64,000 bases of DNA, taken from the NCBI RefSeq assembly GCF_013407935.1, contig NZ_JACBZU010000001.1:992001-1056000 (forward strand). Reading direction: 5' to 3'. Below the pieces are notes generated by a model that saw nothing but the letters and a program-made list of their open reading frames with translations, did not search any database and was not told the DNA's origin. Of the stretch, positions 36,570 through 45,539 are shown in pieces. The translations under genes were made by a program, and so were the position numbers. The number at the start of each line of letters is the position of its first letter. Positions within the stretch are counted from its first letter, which is position 1. This DNA comes from Allomuricauda sp. ARW1Y1. GTDB taxonomy: Bacteria; Bacteroidota; Bacteroidia; Flavobacteriales; Flavobacteriaceae.

Positions 36570-38672
36570 TTATAATTGCTCCAAAGCCTCACCTGCACTA
36601 TCTACGGGGAGTTTACAGGCTCCTTCGATACAGACATAAATGAGTGTTTTACCAGGTACTTCCCTGTTTTTCAACAATTCCAGATTCCCTTGGCTTTGGC
36701 TGCCCACCAAAATACTTTGGGGCACATAGGTTTGGGCAAGTTCACTTCCCATGGTCCTGTAGTCTTCACCAATTACTGCAATTTCGTAGAAATTATGATT
36801 CTGGTATAGCACCAAATGCAACCAATTCGAAAAGCTTTGGGCCCTGCGGTCAAAGTCCTTTTGAACGTTTTTCAGCATTTGTTCGGATAAGCTGCCGTAG
36901 CCTTCATCAGGGTAGAGTTTGTGAAGTTTGAACAGATTGATGGCCATCATGGAGTTGGACGAGGATATCACATTGTCGTCCACTTCGATGGTCCTTCGGA
37001 TAAGGGATTGGTCTTCGTCAGAAGTATAAAAGAACATGCCCGAAGTTTTGTCAAAAAAGTGTTCCTTGGTATAGTCGAGCAATTGTTTGGCCAAACCAAG
37101 CCAGTGTTCGTCAAAAGTGACCTCGTACAAGGCCACATAGGCGTCGATTACCGTGGCGTAATCATCCAAAAAGGCGTTGATGCTACTTTTTCCTGCTTTG
37201 TGGTTCCTGAAAAGTGAATGGTTGTCCCTGATCATTTCCCGCTCAATGAAAGCTGCATTTTTTAGGGCAAGGTCCAAATAGGCCTCTTCCCCCAAATAAC
37301 GATAAGCATCTACCAGTCCTTTCAGCATTAATCCGTTCCATGAGGTCAGGATTTTATCGTCTAGGCGGGGTTTTGAGCGTTTTTCCCTCTCCTTTTTTAA
37401 AACCGAAAGACTCTTTTTAATGGTTGTCTTTAATTCAGATATATTAATATTGAATTGCTCCGCAATTTCAATATCACTTTTGTCCCGTATCAAAACATAG
37501 TTGTCCGCTTCCCAATGCCCGTAGGAATTGATGTTGAAATATGCCTTGAAGAGGTCATAATTCTTGCCCAAAAGTTTGGTGAGTTCGGCTTCGGTCCAAA
37601 CATAATAGGCGCCTTCCTCCAGATTGCCATGTTCATCGAGGCTGTCTGCGTCCAAGGAAGAATAAAATCCACCGCTATTGTCCAAAAGCTCCTCTTGCAC
37701 AAATTCCAAGGTACCGGTCACCACATCCTTGTACAATGGGTTTTGGTTGGTGGCGTAGGCTTTGGCATACAAGCTTACTAGTTGGCCGTTGTCGTACAGC
37801 ATTTTTTCAAAATGGGGTACGTGCCACTTTACATCCACGGCGTATCGGGAAAAACCACCGCCCACATGGTCATAAATGCCGCCATAGGCCATCCGCGTCA
37901 GGGTGGTGTCCACAAAGTCCATAATTTCCGGTTTTTGCGCAGTGGTGGCATAGTGCAATAAAAAGTCCCAATTATTGGGCATCATAAATTTGGGGGCACG
38001 TTTATGTCCGCCTAAAAAAGTGTCAAAATACTGGGTCCAATGTTGCACCGCAGCATCCAACTGTTCTTGGGAATACTGTTCACTATCCGTATCCGTTTCC
38101 ACTAGGTTAATGGCATTCAGGCCATTGGCAAGGTCGGCCGCATATCCGGTTATTCTGGGTTTATCCGTTCTGTAAAGTTCCGCCAACTGCTCCAGGGATT
38201 TTATCCAATTCTCTTTGGGTACATAGGTGGCGCCCCAAAATGGCCTTCCATCGGGAAGCGCGACAATATTGAGCGGCCATCCGCCCTGACCTGATATCAT
38301 CTGTATGGCATCCATGTAAATTTGGTCTACATCCGGGCGTTCTTCGCGATCTATCTTGATATTGATGAAGTGCTCGTTCATCACCTTGGCCACTTCCTCG
38401 TCCTCAAAACATTCCTTTTCCATCACATGGCACCAGTGGCAGGCCGCGTAGCCAATACTGATCAGCAATAATTTATCTTCTTCTTGGGCCCTGTTCAGAA
38501 CATCTGGGTGCCATGCTTCCCAGTTGACGGGATTGTGCGCATGTTGCAGCAAATAGGGACTGGTCTCATGGATGAGGGCATTGGTATGTTTGTGGCTCAC
38601 TTCTTCCGGTTTTTGTTTGCAGCTCAGTGCTGCAGTTACAAGGACTATGAAGAAAAGTACTTTTTTCATCAT
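36570..38672 (-). CDS. DUF255 (YyaL/thymidylate-kinase-like spermatogenesis 20 family) lipoprotein
   Basis: A 700-residue protein with a lipoprotein signal (KKVLFFIVLVTAALSC), a thioredoxin-fold DUF255 domain (about 30-200) and an alpha/alpha-barrel C-terminal region resembling N-acylglucosamine epimerase/glycosidase folds. The thioredoxin-like site is GYAACHWCHVMEKECF, and DREERPDVDQIYM with GGWPLNIVALPDGRPF are hallmarks. The biochemical function of this family is unresolved. The ATGs at 38690 and 38705 lie in or beside a terminator hairpin, so I chose 38672, which gives a clean lipobox. A membrane-anchored version is unusual compared with cytosolic YyaL. Confidence 0.85.
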   Translation of the reverse strand: MMKKVLFFIVLVTAALSCKQKPEEVSHKHTNALIHETSPYLLQHAHNPVNWEAWHPDVLNRAQEEDKLLLISIGYAACHWCHVMEKECFEDEEVAKVMNEHFINIKIDREERPDVDQIYMDAIQMISGQGGWPLNIVALPDGRPFWGATYVPKENWIKSLEQLAELYRTDKPRITGYAADLANGLNAINLVETDTDSEQYSQEQLDAAVQHWTQYFDTFLGGHKRAPKFMMPNNWDFLLHYATTAQKPEIMDFVDTTLTRMAYGGIYDHVGGGFSRYAVDVKWHVPHFEKMLYDNGQLVSLYAKAYATNQNPLYKDVVTGTLEFVQEELLDNSGGFYSSLDADSLDEHGNLEEGAYYVWTEAELTKLLGKNYDLFKAYFNINSYGHWEADNYVLIRDKSDIEIAEQFNINISELKTTIKKSLSVLKKEREKRSKPRLDDKILTSWNGLMLKGLVDAYRYLGEEAYLDLALKNAAFIEREMIRDNHSLFRNHKAGKSSINAFLDDYATVIDAYVALYEVTFDEHWLGLAKQLLDYTKEHFFDKTSGMFFYTSDEDQSLIRRTIEVDDNVISSSNSMMAINLFKLHKLYPDEGYGSLSEQMLKNVQKDFDRRAQSFSNWLHLVLYQNHNFYEIAVIGEDYRTMGSELAQTYVPQSILVGSQSQGNLELLKNREVPGKTLIYVCIEGACKLPVDSAGEALEQL

Positions 38673-38690
38673 TTGGGCATTTTTGCGCAT

Positions 38691-38720
38691 AAAAAAATGC
38701 GCCACTGAGGACGCATTTTT
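38691..38720 (-). terminator. Rho-independent terminator after the dodecin gene
   Basis: Read on the minus strand, a 9-bp perfect stem (38712-38720 with 38693-38701) with a 10-base loop ends in a run of T (38691-38697). It separates dodecin from the DUF255 gene and argues against the upstream DUF255 starts. Confidence 0.75.
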
Positions 38721-38735
38721 CTTGCTTCAATGCAA

Positions 38736-38936
38736 TTATTGAACTTCAAAGGTGATTTTAACGTTCACCCTGTAGTCGTCAATCTTTCCATCCTTTACTG
38801 TAGCGCTTTGCTCATTAATGTAAATGGAACGGATGTTTTTGACTGATTTTGAGGCCTGCTCCAACGCTTTATTGGTTGCATCTTCCCAGCTTTTGCTGGA
38901 ATTGGCCAATACTTCGATAACTTTTAAAACTGCCAT
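38736..38936 (-). CDS. Dodecin family flavin-binding protein
   Basis: A 66-residue protein of the dodecin family, which assembles into a hollow dodecamer that stores flavin. MAVLKVIEVLANSSKSWEDA at the N-terminus and the helix-strand pattern ALEQASKSVKNIRSIYINEQ, then VKDGKIDDYRVNVKITFEV, match the fold. An ATG two codons earlier (38942) is possible, but the family begins MAV.KVIE. A terminator follows, so it is a single-gene unit. Confidence 0.92.
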   Translation of the reverse strand: MAVLKVIEVLANSSKSWEDATNKALEQASKSVKNIRSIYINEQSATVKDGKIDDYRVNVKITFEVQ

Positions 38937-39007
38937 GGTCAATGTAATTTTTAGATTCCCTTTAAGATAGGAAAAATTGAACGGACTACGGCAGTAATCG
39001 CGGGAAA

Positions 39008-39904
39008 TTACCCGTTTAAGGCAACGACTTCCTTGATTTTTTCGCCCATCATGTTCTTTAGCATGGTTTCGATACCGTTTTTAAGGGTGAAGGTGGAAGA
39101 TGGACAACCACTGCACGCCCCCTGAAGGATAACGCTGACCGTTCCACTTTGCTCCTCGTAGGATTGGAAAAGGATGTTTCCGCCATCGCTGGCCACGGCA
39201 GGCTTTACATATTCTTCCAAAATATCAATGATCTGCTGTGAGGTATCATCATACTGGGTCTGGGTGTTCTTTTGTTCTACCGTTTCCCTGCTTTTTTGAA
39301 TGGCTTCGGCCGTCACTACTTCCTTGCCATCCGCCAAGTAATCACGGATGAACTCACGCAACTGCATATTGATTTCTTCCCAATCGGCCACTTCATATTT
39401 GGTGATGGAGACATAGTTTTCGTCCATAAATACCTCCTTCACAAAGGGCAGATGGAAAAGCTCTTTGGCCAACGGAGAGTCCTTGGCCTCATCAATATTT
39501 TTGAATTCGTAGGTTGAGGGAACAATACGCTTGTTGGAAACGAATTTCATCACCGCCGGGTTTGGCGTAACTTCGGCATACACTGTGATGGGTTGTTTTT
39601 TCTTTACATCCACCTCATTTACAATGGGTTCCCCCGCATTAAGGTATTCCACCAGCTGTTGGGCCACTTCGTCCTTAACATCATCCCACTCCACAATATC
39701 AAAACGTTCCAAGGCCACAAAATTGCTGGCTATGTAAACGGTTTTGACGAATGGTAGATAGAAAAGTTGCTGTGCCAAAGGCGAATCTTTGGCCTCATCG
39801 ATGTTCTTATATTCGTAGTTGCCCTTCACCAAAAAATGGTTGGCTTCCATTTTGATGATCTTGGGGTTGTTGGTAGGGACAACCGTAATATTGTACTCTT
39901 TCAT
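39008..39904 (-). CDS. NifU-like Fe-S scaffold with duplicated Nfu N-terminal domains
   Basis: A 298-residue protein with three parts: two Nfu N-terminal domains (about 1-95 and 108-200) and a C-terminal NifU domain (about 215-295) with CSGCPSST, whose CxxC binds a bridging iron-sulfur cluster for delivery to client proteins. The two N-domains are clear duplicates: both contain KNIDEAKDSPLA followed by LPFVK. Standard Nfu proteins have one such domain. The last residues of the gene read VVALNG. It is transcribed alone from a good promoter. Confidence 0.9.
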   Translation of the reverse strand: MKEYNITVVPTNNPKIIKMEANHFLVKGNYEYKNIDEAKDSPLAQQLFYLPFVKTVYIASNFVALERFDIVEWDDVKDEVAQQLVEYLNAGEPIVNEVDVKKKQPITVYAEVTPNPAVMKFVSNKRIVPSTYEFKNIDEAKDSPLAKELFHLPFVKEVFMDENYVSITKYEVADWEEINMQLREFIRDYLADGKEVVTAEAIQKSRETVEQKNTQTQYDDTSQQIIDILEEYVKPAVASDGGNILFQSYEEQSGTVSVILQGACSGCPSSTFTLKNGIETMLKNMMGEKIKEVVALNG

Positions 39905-39919
39905 CTGTTATCTTTTATG

Positions 39920-39950
39920 CAAAAATACCAATAGTTGGAATGCGCAGCAA
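39920..39950 (-). promoter_or_regulatory. Promoter of the NifU-like gene
   Basis: On the minus strand TTG (39950-39948), 20 bases, then TATTTTTG (39927-39920) fits TTG-N17-23-TAnnTTTG. It lies 15 bases before the ATG. Confidence 0.55.
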
Positions 39951-40028
39951 AATATTATAATAATGTACGGTGCTTTCCGTTATCTTATTGTTTTATTGTA
40001 TTCAACAACTATTAGCCCCAGTCGTCAC

Positions 40029-41024
40029 ATGAGACGTATCTTAACCTCAATTATAATCATCCTTTGTTTTGGGTCTACCATAAAGGCACAGGAGGGAATT
40101 CCGGTATATTTCGACTATTTATCGGACAATTATTATCTGGTGTATCCTTCAATGGCCGGTATTGCCGAGGGTACCAAGATTCGTCTTACGGCAAGGAAGC
40201 AATGGTTCAATGTAGATGAGGCACCGAGCTTACAAACGTTAAACATCAATTCGAGGGTAGGGGAGCGCAGTGGTATTGGGGGCATTCTATTTAATGATTC
40301 CAACGGTTACCACTCCCAAACGGGGTTCAAGGCCACCTATGCGCATCATTTGCAGCTTGGAGGTGATTTTCGTACGCTCAACCAGTTGTCTTTTGGTTTG
40401 AGTGCTGGCGTGATATTAAGCAGTCTGGACGAGACCGAGTTTAGATCGGTAATCCCTGATCCAGTGGTGACCGGGGTGAAGAATACGGCCAGTTACTTTA
40501 ACATGGACCTTGGGGTTTCCTATAATTTATTTGAGTTTTACGCCCACGCCGCAATTTTGAACGTTTTGGGCAGTGGACGCGACTTATATACCTTGGCCGA
40601 GTTCGATAATTTGCGACGCTATCTATTCTCCGTGGGCTATGTTTTTGGGAATACGACCCGAATAGAACCTTCCATATTGTTTCAGATGACTGAATTCACC
40701 CGTGAAAAAACGGTGGATTTCAATGCCAAGGTGTACCGGGATGTGAGCTTTGGTACCGTATGGGCAGGGCTATCGTACCGTCGCAGTTTTGATGGTGCCC
40801 AATTCCAGACCAACGGCACGTTCGGAGAACAGCGCTTACAGTTGTTCACACCGATTATCGGTGTCAATGTGAACCGATTTATGTTTTCTTACAACTATTC
40901 GTACCAGTCGGGTGATATCCGATTTGATAATGGCGGGTTCCATCAAATTACCTTGGGGTACGATTTTGGCCAGAGCGATCAAGGCAAGCGTTACGATTGC
41001 TATTGCCCTGCAGCCAATAATTAG
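40029..41024 (+). CDS. PorP/SprF family type IX secretion membrane protein (stand-alone)
   Basis: A 331-residue outer-membrane protein with a signal peptide (RRILTSIIIILCFGSTIKAQ) and about 14 predicted beta strands. The early DYLSDNYYLVYPSMAGIAEG matches the PorP/SprF pattern (N-x-Y...NPA/SMAG), and the protein ends in a strand (GFHQITLGYDFG) and a short Cys-containing tail. In type IX systems these proteins hold or guide adhesins with type B sorting domains. No adhesin gene is adjacent, unlike the copy at 52.6 kb. The frame is open upstream to 39819, but that would overlap the divergent NifU gene, so the ATG at 40029 is used. Confidence 0.82.
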   Translation: MRRILTSIIIILCFGSTIKAQEGIPVYFDYLSDNYYLVYPSMAGIAEGTKIRLTARKQWFNVDEAPSLQTLNINSRVGERSGIGGILFNDSNGYHSQTGFKATYAHHLQLGGDFRTLNQLSFGLSAGVILSSLDETEFRSVIPDPVVTGVKNTASYFNMDLGVSYNLFEFYAHAAILNVLGSGRDLYTLAEFDNLRRYLFSVGYVFGNTTRIEPSILFQMTEFTREKTVDFNAKVYRDVSFGTVWAGLSYRRSFDGAQFQTNGTFGEQRLQLFTPIIGVNVNRFMFSYNYSYQSGDIRFDNGGFHQITLGYDFGQSDQGKRYDCYCPAANN

Positions 41025-41075
41025 AGAGTTATCGTTTAAAATCAGTAAAAGCACAGCCGAGAACTGCATAGGCAC

Positions 41076-41111
41076 TCGACTGCGCCTGTCTGCCGACAAA
41101 GGCAGGCTTGA
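41076..41111 (+). repeat. 36-bp interspersed palindromic repeat, copy 1
   Basis: A 36-base sequence beginning TCGACTGCGCCTG and ending GGCAGGCTTGA. It matches 45467-45502 in reverse complement with one mismatch. It has internal inverted repeats (GCCTG/CAGGC; TGCC/GGCA) and lies between the ends of two convergent genes, where it may also terminate transcription. Confidence 0.8.
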
Positions 41112-41139
41112 TTTCAAAATTTTGATATGAGGGTTGCTC

Positions 41140-42312
41140 CTAATTTTCCCACCTATAATTTTTCTTGGAAGCTTGGGCCTTAATGGCAGATAGCATGGCA
41201 TTTTCCAATTCTCCCGTCTCTTCTTTTTGATGTTCGGCGATATACGCTTCGCGTTTGGCATTGAGTTCCTGGATTTGTTTTTGGATGTCCTGCCGTTCCG
41301 CTTTCTTTTGATCGATGTAAGCCTTGATCTCCTTTTCGGATTTTCCTTGAAGTTCTGCTGGAAGCTCCTCATCCTCCAGTTCCGAAATAACGGTCGCATC
41401 CGCTTCGGCAGCATCTACCAAGTCCCATTGTGAGTTTTTGTACAATCGGGAACTCTTGCTCACCGCGCGTTTTACCACTACGACTTCTTCCAAGGCGGCG
41501 GCATTGGCATCCTGCACGGATTGAAGCTCTTTTTTCTGCCTGCCCATGGCTCCGTAGGAAACATAGGTATTGTTCAGTTTAGAGTTCAATCGGATGATCA
41601 CATCATCGTATGGCGTTGCGATATGCACCACTTGGCGATTATGGTCTATGGCCATGTATTCCCCACCGGTTAGGGTAGCTCCTTGTTTCCACATGGTGGA
41701 AATGCCCTGCTCGTAATTACCGCAAAAAATGGTGTTCACGATAACATCCTTTTCCTTGGCATTGGCGGCCGCATCCTCAAAGTTGAGTTTTCCTTGGGTA
41801 AAAGGCTCATTGCCTGCAATAAAGACCATTTTAAGGTCATCGGCATTTTTGCCCCAATCCAATTGCTTTAGCGACGTATGGATAACTTGCCCGCAATATT
41901 CTTCCCCGCCGTTTGTGGTCAGTGAGAAGAGCTTTTCGGAGATTTCGTCCAAATCCTTGCTAAACCCTAGAACCTGCCTAATGTAGCCTTCTTGGGAAGA
42001 AAGATTGTCGTTGCCATACTCATACAATGCAATTTGTAACGATGGCCGCAGATCATTGCCGCATTTGGCATGGGTGAATTCGTTCACAATGTCCCACAGT
42101 TGGGCCTTTGCTTGGTTAATTAGTCCGTCCATACTGTTACTGGTATCCAGCAAAAGTGCGATTTTAACGTATTGTTCCTTGGGTTGTGCTTCCGCATACC
42201 TAGTGTTCAAAGTAGTGGTTTCTTGGGTATGTGCCTTTAGGTTACAACCATAAGTTGTTCCTGTCAAGAATACTAAAAAGGCTGAGCTTACAAACTGTTT
42301 AATATGTTTCAT
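41140..42312 (-). CDS. von Willebrand factor A domain lipoprotein
   Basis: A 390-residue putative lipoprotein (signal peptide ending TTYGC, Cys23) with a vWA domain at about 48-250. The metal-ion-dependent adhesion site is DTSNSMDG (Asp56, Ser58, Ser60), intact. After it come a short linker with VVVVKRA and, from about residue 315, a charged helical region (KSEKEIKAYIDQKKAERQDI) likely to form a coiled coil. Proteins of this form in Bacteroidota are of unknown role; protein binding at the periplasmic or outer surface is likely. It is followed by the 36-bp repeat. Confidence 0.8.
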   Translation of the reverse strand: MKHIKQFVSSAFLVFLTGTTYGCNLKAHTQETTTLNTRYAEAQPKEQYVKIALLLDTSNSMDGLINQAKAQLWDIVNEFTHAKCGNDLRPSLQIALYEYGNDNLSSQEGYIRQVLGFSKDLDEISEKLFSLTTNGGEEYCGQVIHTSLKQLDWGKNADDLKMVFIAGNEPFTQGKLNFEDAAANAKEKDVIVNTIFCGNYEQGISTMWKQGATLTGGEYMAIDHNRQVVHIATPYDDVIIRLNSKLNNTYVSYGAMGRQKKELQSVQDANAAALEEVVVVKRAVSKSSRLYKNSQWDLVDAAEADATVISELEDEELPAELQGKSEKEIKAYIDQKKAERQDIQKQIQELNAKREAYIAEHQKEETGELENAMLSAIKAQASKKNYRWEN

Positions 42313-42509
42313 GATGCAATAATTTTAATGTTGGGGTAAATGTATCCGTATCATTTTCCAAATAAAATCGGGAATGAGCGAAGGTCCCCTTTAATTGAGG
42401 GAACGGGACCAGTGGTTTCGTAAGTAGGTAGAATTCGGCTCTTTTTAGATCAAAATCAGAAGTAACACATTTTTTAAAGTGCTTGGGAAGCAGTATGTTT
42501 ACCTTAGTT

Positions 42510-44726
42510 ATGCTTCGAAGAATTTACATATCCATTTTGGTATTGATGACAGCCCTTTCGGCTTGGTCACAGGCGAACAATACCCAAGGTCAGCTGCTCA
42601 TTAAGGGTACTGTAAAGGGAATGGAAAATCGTGTCCCCATCCAAGGGGTTCAGGTTTCTACGGACAAGGGAGCTTACACCACGACCAATGGGTTAGGGGA
42701 GTTTAGCATCAGGGCCTCTGTGGGGGATATGCTTATTGTAGAAGGTTCCGAACTTGAAACGGTGCGCTATAGAATCAAATCTGGCGAAGACGTAGATATA
42801 TTGGTCGAAGGATATGGTGGGGCCCTGGGACAAGCCCGTCAAAAACGTGAAACAGTCAGTTCCCGAACCAACCTTGCGGACCATCAACGGTTTCTAGATT
42901 CTGCGGAAGCCTACAAGAGAACCGATTTGGAAAAAAGCATCGATTTTATTGCCCGTTCCATGGAACCTCTGGGAAGCATGGGAAACAGAAAGGAATTTTC
43001 TTCCTCTCTTCGGACATTGGGCGAGATTTATATGTTTCACGAACAATATGATTTGGCCATTACCAATTTTAAGGATGCCTTGGAGGCCCAGGAATCCAAC
43101 CGAACCAAAATATTGTTGGGCAAAGCCTATGTGCTCAATGGCAATTTTGAAAGTGCGGTTTCCATTTTGGAACCTTTGGTGGAGATGAAAAATATGGTGC
43201 CTTACCAGAGGATAGAACTTTTTGAGACCTTAGGCGATGCTCAAAAGGAATTGGGAAATCTAAAATTGGCACAGGAGTATTATCGACAAGGGCTGCTCAT
43301 TGCCGAAAAAAATCAGATCTCTCCAAAGGAGATTGACCTTAATTCCAAATTAGCGGATGCCTTTGCGGTGGAAGATAGGACCTTGGAGGCCGAAGGCTTT
43401 TATCAAAATTCATTGGACCTGTCCAAGAAGATGGCACCGGAACGATTTGTACAAGAAAGCGAAAAAGTGGCCGATTTCTATAATCAAAAAAGTCGGTATG
43501 CCGACGAAATACAAATCCGAAAACGTAATCTGGACGAGCTCAAACAAATGCCAAGGTCCAGTGTGGCCTCTGCTGGTCAGGCCATCAGCACTAGGGATAC
43601 CATTACTTCGCAGCGCATCAACTACAAAATTGCCAATGCTTACATCGCTCAGGATAAATTGGACGAGGCCATTCCCTATCTGGAGAAAAGTATTGTGGAA
43701 GCTGACAGGGACGATGATTTGGTCGTGCAAAAGGATGCTACACGAAAACTGTCCGAGGTATATAAATATAAGGGCGATTACACCAAGGCGCTGGAGTCGT
43801 ATCAAGATTATGTGGCGGTGGTGGATAGCCTCTACGTGCGCAAGGAACAGGAAATATCAAGGGCGGCCCGTTTCAATCGGGAGATCGCCAATACCCAGAA
43901 CCGTATCAGCAGTTTGGAACAGGAGCGTGAACTCAGCCAGAGCAAATACAGTCTCGCCGTAACGGAGCAACAGTTGTACGAGGAGACCAGCAAGCGACAA
44001 AAGTGGATCATTTATTCCTTGATCTTTGGTATCGCCTTAATGGCGCTTACGGCATTTTTATATTACCGAAGCAATCGGCAGCAAAAACTGGCCAACAATC
44101 TGTTGGCACTCAAATCGCTCCGGACACAGATGAACCCCCATTTTATTTTCAATGCGCTGAATTCGGTCAATACGTACATTGCCAAAAGCGATGAGCGCAG
44201 TGCCAATCGCTTTTTAAGCGAATTCTCCGTGTTGATGCGCAGCGTGCTAGAAAATTCCGAAGAGGATTTTATTCCCTTGTCCAAGGAATTGGAATTGTTG
44301 CGTTTGTACGTGAAGTTGGAGCACTCCAGATTTGCCGATAAGTTCGATTATGACATTGAAGTGGATAAGGAAGTGGATGTGGATGCTTTTCAAATTCCGC
44401 CGATGTTGTTGCAACCCTACATCGAGAATGCCATTTGGCATGGATTACGCTATAAGGAAGAAAAAGGGTCCCTTACAATAAAGGTGAAACAGGTCACCTC
44501 GGATATGCTCGAAATCTGTATCGAGGATGATGGTATCGGCAGAAAAAAATCCGCCGAACTAAAGACCAGCAATCAAAAAAAGCAGAATTCAAAGGGAATG
44601 GGGAACATCAAAAAAAGAATCCAGATCTTGAACGATATGTACAAAAACCGTGTTGAGGTCTCCATTTCCGATCTGTACAAGGACCAAACAGGCACGAGGG
44701 TATCGCTAAAACTCAAAAAACAATGA
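42510..44726 (+). CDS. LytS-type sensor histidine kinase with TPR sensor region
   Basis: A 738-residue kinase. After a signal peptide (RRIYISILVLMTALSAWSQ) there is a carboxypeptidase-regulatory-like beta domain (LLIKGTVKGMENRVPIQGVQV, about 25-95), a tetratricopeptide region (about 125-430), a coiled coil, one membrane helix (about 498-520) and a His_kinase/HATPase core. The phosphorylated histidine is His544 in QMNPHFIFNALNS; the ATP-binding IEDDGIGRKKSAEL and GMGNIKKRIQIL follow. In-frame ATGs at 42483 and 42495 are also possible. The response regulator gene overlaps its stop (ATGA), so the two form a two-component pair; the signal is unknown. Confidence 0.92.
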   Translation: MLRRIYISILVLMTALSAWSQANNTQGQLLIKGTVKGMENRVPIQGVQVSTDKGAYTTTNGLGEFSIRASVGDMLIVEGSELETVRYRIKSGEDVDILVEGYGGALGQARQKRETVSSRTNLADHQRFLDSAEAYKRTDLEKSIDFIARSMEPLGSMGNRKEFSSSLRTLGEIYMFHEQYDLAITNFKDALEAQESNRTKILLGKAYVLNGNFESAVSILEPLVEMKNMVPYQRIELFETLGDAQKELGNLKLAQEYYRQGLLIAEKNQISPKEIDLNSKLADAFAVEDRTLEAEGFYQNSLDLSKKMAPERFVQESEKVADFYNQKSRYADEIQIRKRNLDELKQMPRSSVASAGQAISTRDTITSQRINYKIANAYIAQDKLDEAIPYLEKSIVEADRDDDLVVQKDATRKLSEVYKYKGDYTKALESYQDYVAVVDSLYVRKEQEISRAARFNREIANTQNRISSLEQERELSQSKYSLAVTEQQLYEETSKRQKWIIYSLIFGIALMALTAFLYYRSNRQQKLANNLLALKSLRTQMNPHFIFNALNSVNTYIAKSDERSANRFLSEFSVLMRSVLENSEEDFIPLSKELELLRLYVKLEHSRFADKFDYDIEVDKEVDVDAFQIPPMLLQPYIENAIWHGLRYKEEKGSLTIKVKQVTSDMLEICIEDDGIGRKKSAELKTSNQKKQNSKGMGNIKKRIQILNDMYKNRVEVSISDLYKDQTGTRVSLKLKKQ

Positions 44727-45457
44727 TGGAACTAAAAGCGGTAATTGTGGAAGATGAGGCCAATAGCAGGGAAATCCTTCGGAGCTATTTGGCCAAGTAT
44801 TGCGAAAATGTGACCCTGCTAGGTGAAGGAGCTACTATTGAAGAAGGTTTGGCCCAAATCAAAAAACACCGGCCCGATTTGGTGTTTTTGGATGTGGAAA
44901 TGCCTTTTGGCAATGCCTTTGACCTGTTGGACCAACTTCCCGAACGTAGCTTTGAAACGGTTTTTGTGACTGCCTACAACCAATACGCCATGGATGCCCT
45001 GAACCACCATGCTGCCTATTATTTGATGAAACCCATCAATATTGATGAGTTGATCAAGGCGGTTGACTATGTAAGGGCCATCAAGGAAAAGGAAAATGCA
45101 CTGGAAGGACAGGTTCTTCAAGCTAGATCGGTTAGGGCGGAAGGGAAAATCACCTTGCCGCAACAAGATGGTTTTCAAGTACTGGAAGTATCCGATATCT
45201 ATTTTTGTAAGGCAGACGACAACTACACAGAGATTTATCTGGAAAAGAAGAAAATTGTAGTGAGCAAGACTTTGAAGTATTTTGAGGATGCCCTACAATC
45301 CTATTCCTTTGCCCGTATCCATAAATCCTATTTGGTGAATGTTTCCGAGGTAGTCAAATACAAGAAGGGAAAGGGTGGGAGTGTAGTCCTAAGCAATGGC
45401 AAGGAACTTTCGGTATCGGCATCCAAAAAGGCCGATTTATTATCGTATTTTCAATAA
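44723..45457 (+). CDS. LytR/AlgR-type response regulator
   Basis: A 244-residue regulator with a receiver domain (about 1-125; phospho-acceptor Asp57 in LVFLDVEMP, Lys in YLMKPI) and a LytTR DNA-binding domain (about 148-244; DIYFCKADDNYTEIYL and FARIHKSYLVNVSEV). It overlaps the kinase gene by four bases. Targets usually carry direct repeats; none obvious was found near this operon. A 36-bp palindromic repeat begins ten bases after its stop. Confidence 0.94.
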   Translation: MMELKAVIVEDEANSREILRSYLAKYCENVTLLGEGATIEEGLAQIKKHRPDLVFLDVEMPFGNAFDLLDQLPERSFETVFVTAYNQYAMDALNHHAAYYLMKPINIDELIKAVDYVRAIKEKENALEGQVLQARSVRAEGKITLPQQDGFQVLEVSDIYFCKADDNYTEIYLEKKKIVVSKTLKYFEDALQSYSFARIHKSYLVNVSEVVKYKKGKGGSVVLSNGKELSVSASKKADLLSYFQ

Positions 45458-45466
45458 ATTGTCACA

Positions 45467-45502
45467 TCGAGCCTGCCTTTGTCGGCAGACAGGCGCAGTC
45501 GA
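45467..45502 (-). repeat. 36-bp interspersed palindromic repeat, copy 2
   Basis: The reverse complement of the repeat at 41076-41111 with one mismatch, lying just after the response regulator stop. Flanking bases (CATC before, GATG after) extend a weak outer stem. Confidence 0.8.
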
Positions 45503-45539
45503 GATGCGTTTCTTTGTTAAAGAGTAAAATTTATAATCA

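Noticed and set aside
38673-38705. Earlier start codons for the DUF255 lipoprotein (38690, 38705)
   Set aside because: They fall in or next to the terminator hairpin of the dodecin gene and add residues before an already complete lipoprotein signal.
39819-40028. N-terminal extension of the stand-alone PorP/SprF protein
   Set aside because: It would overlap the divergent NifU-like gene and its promoter, and the signal peptide begins at 40029.
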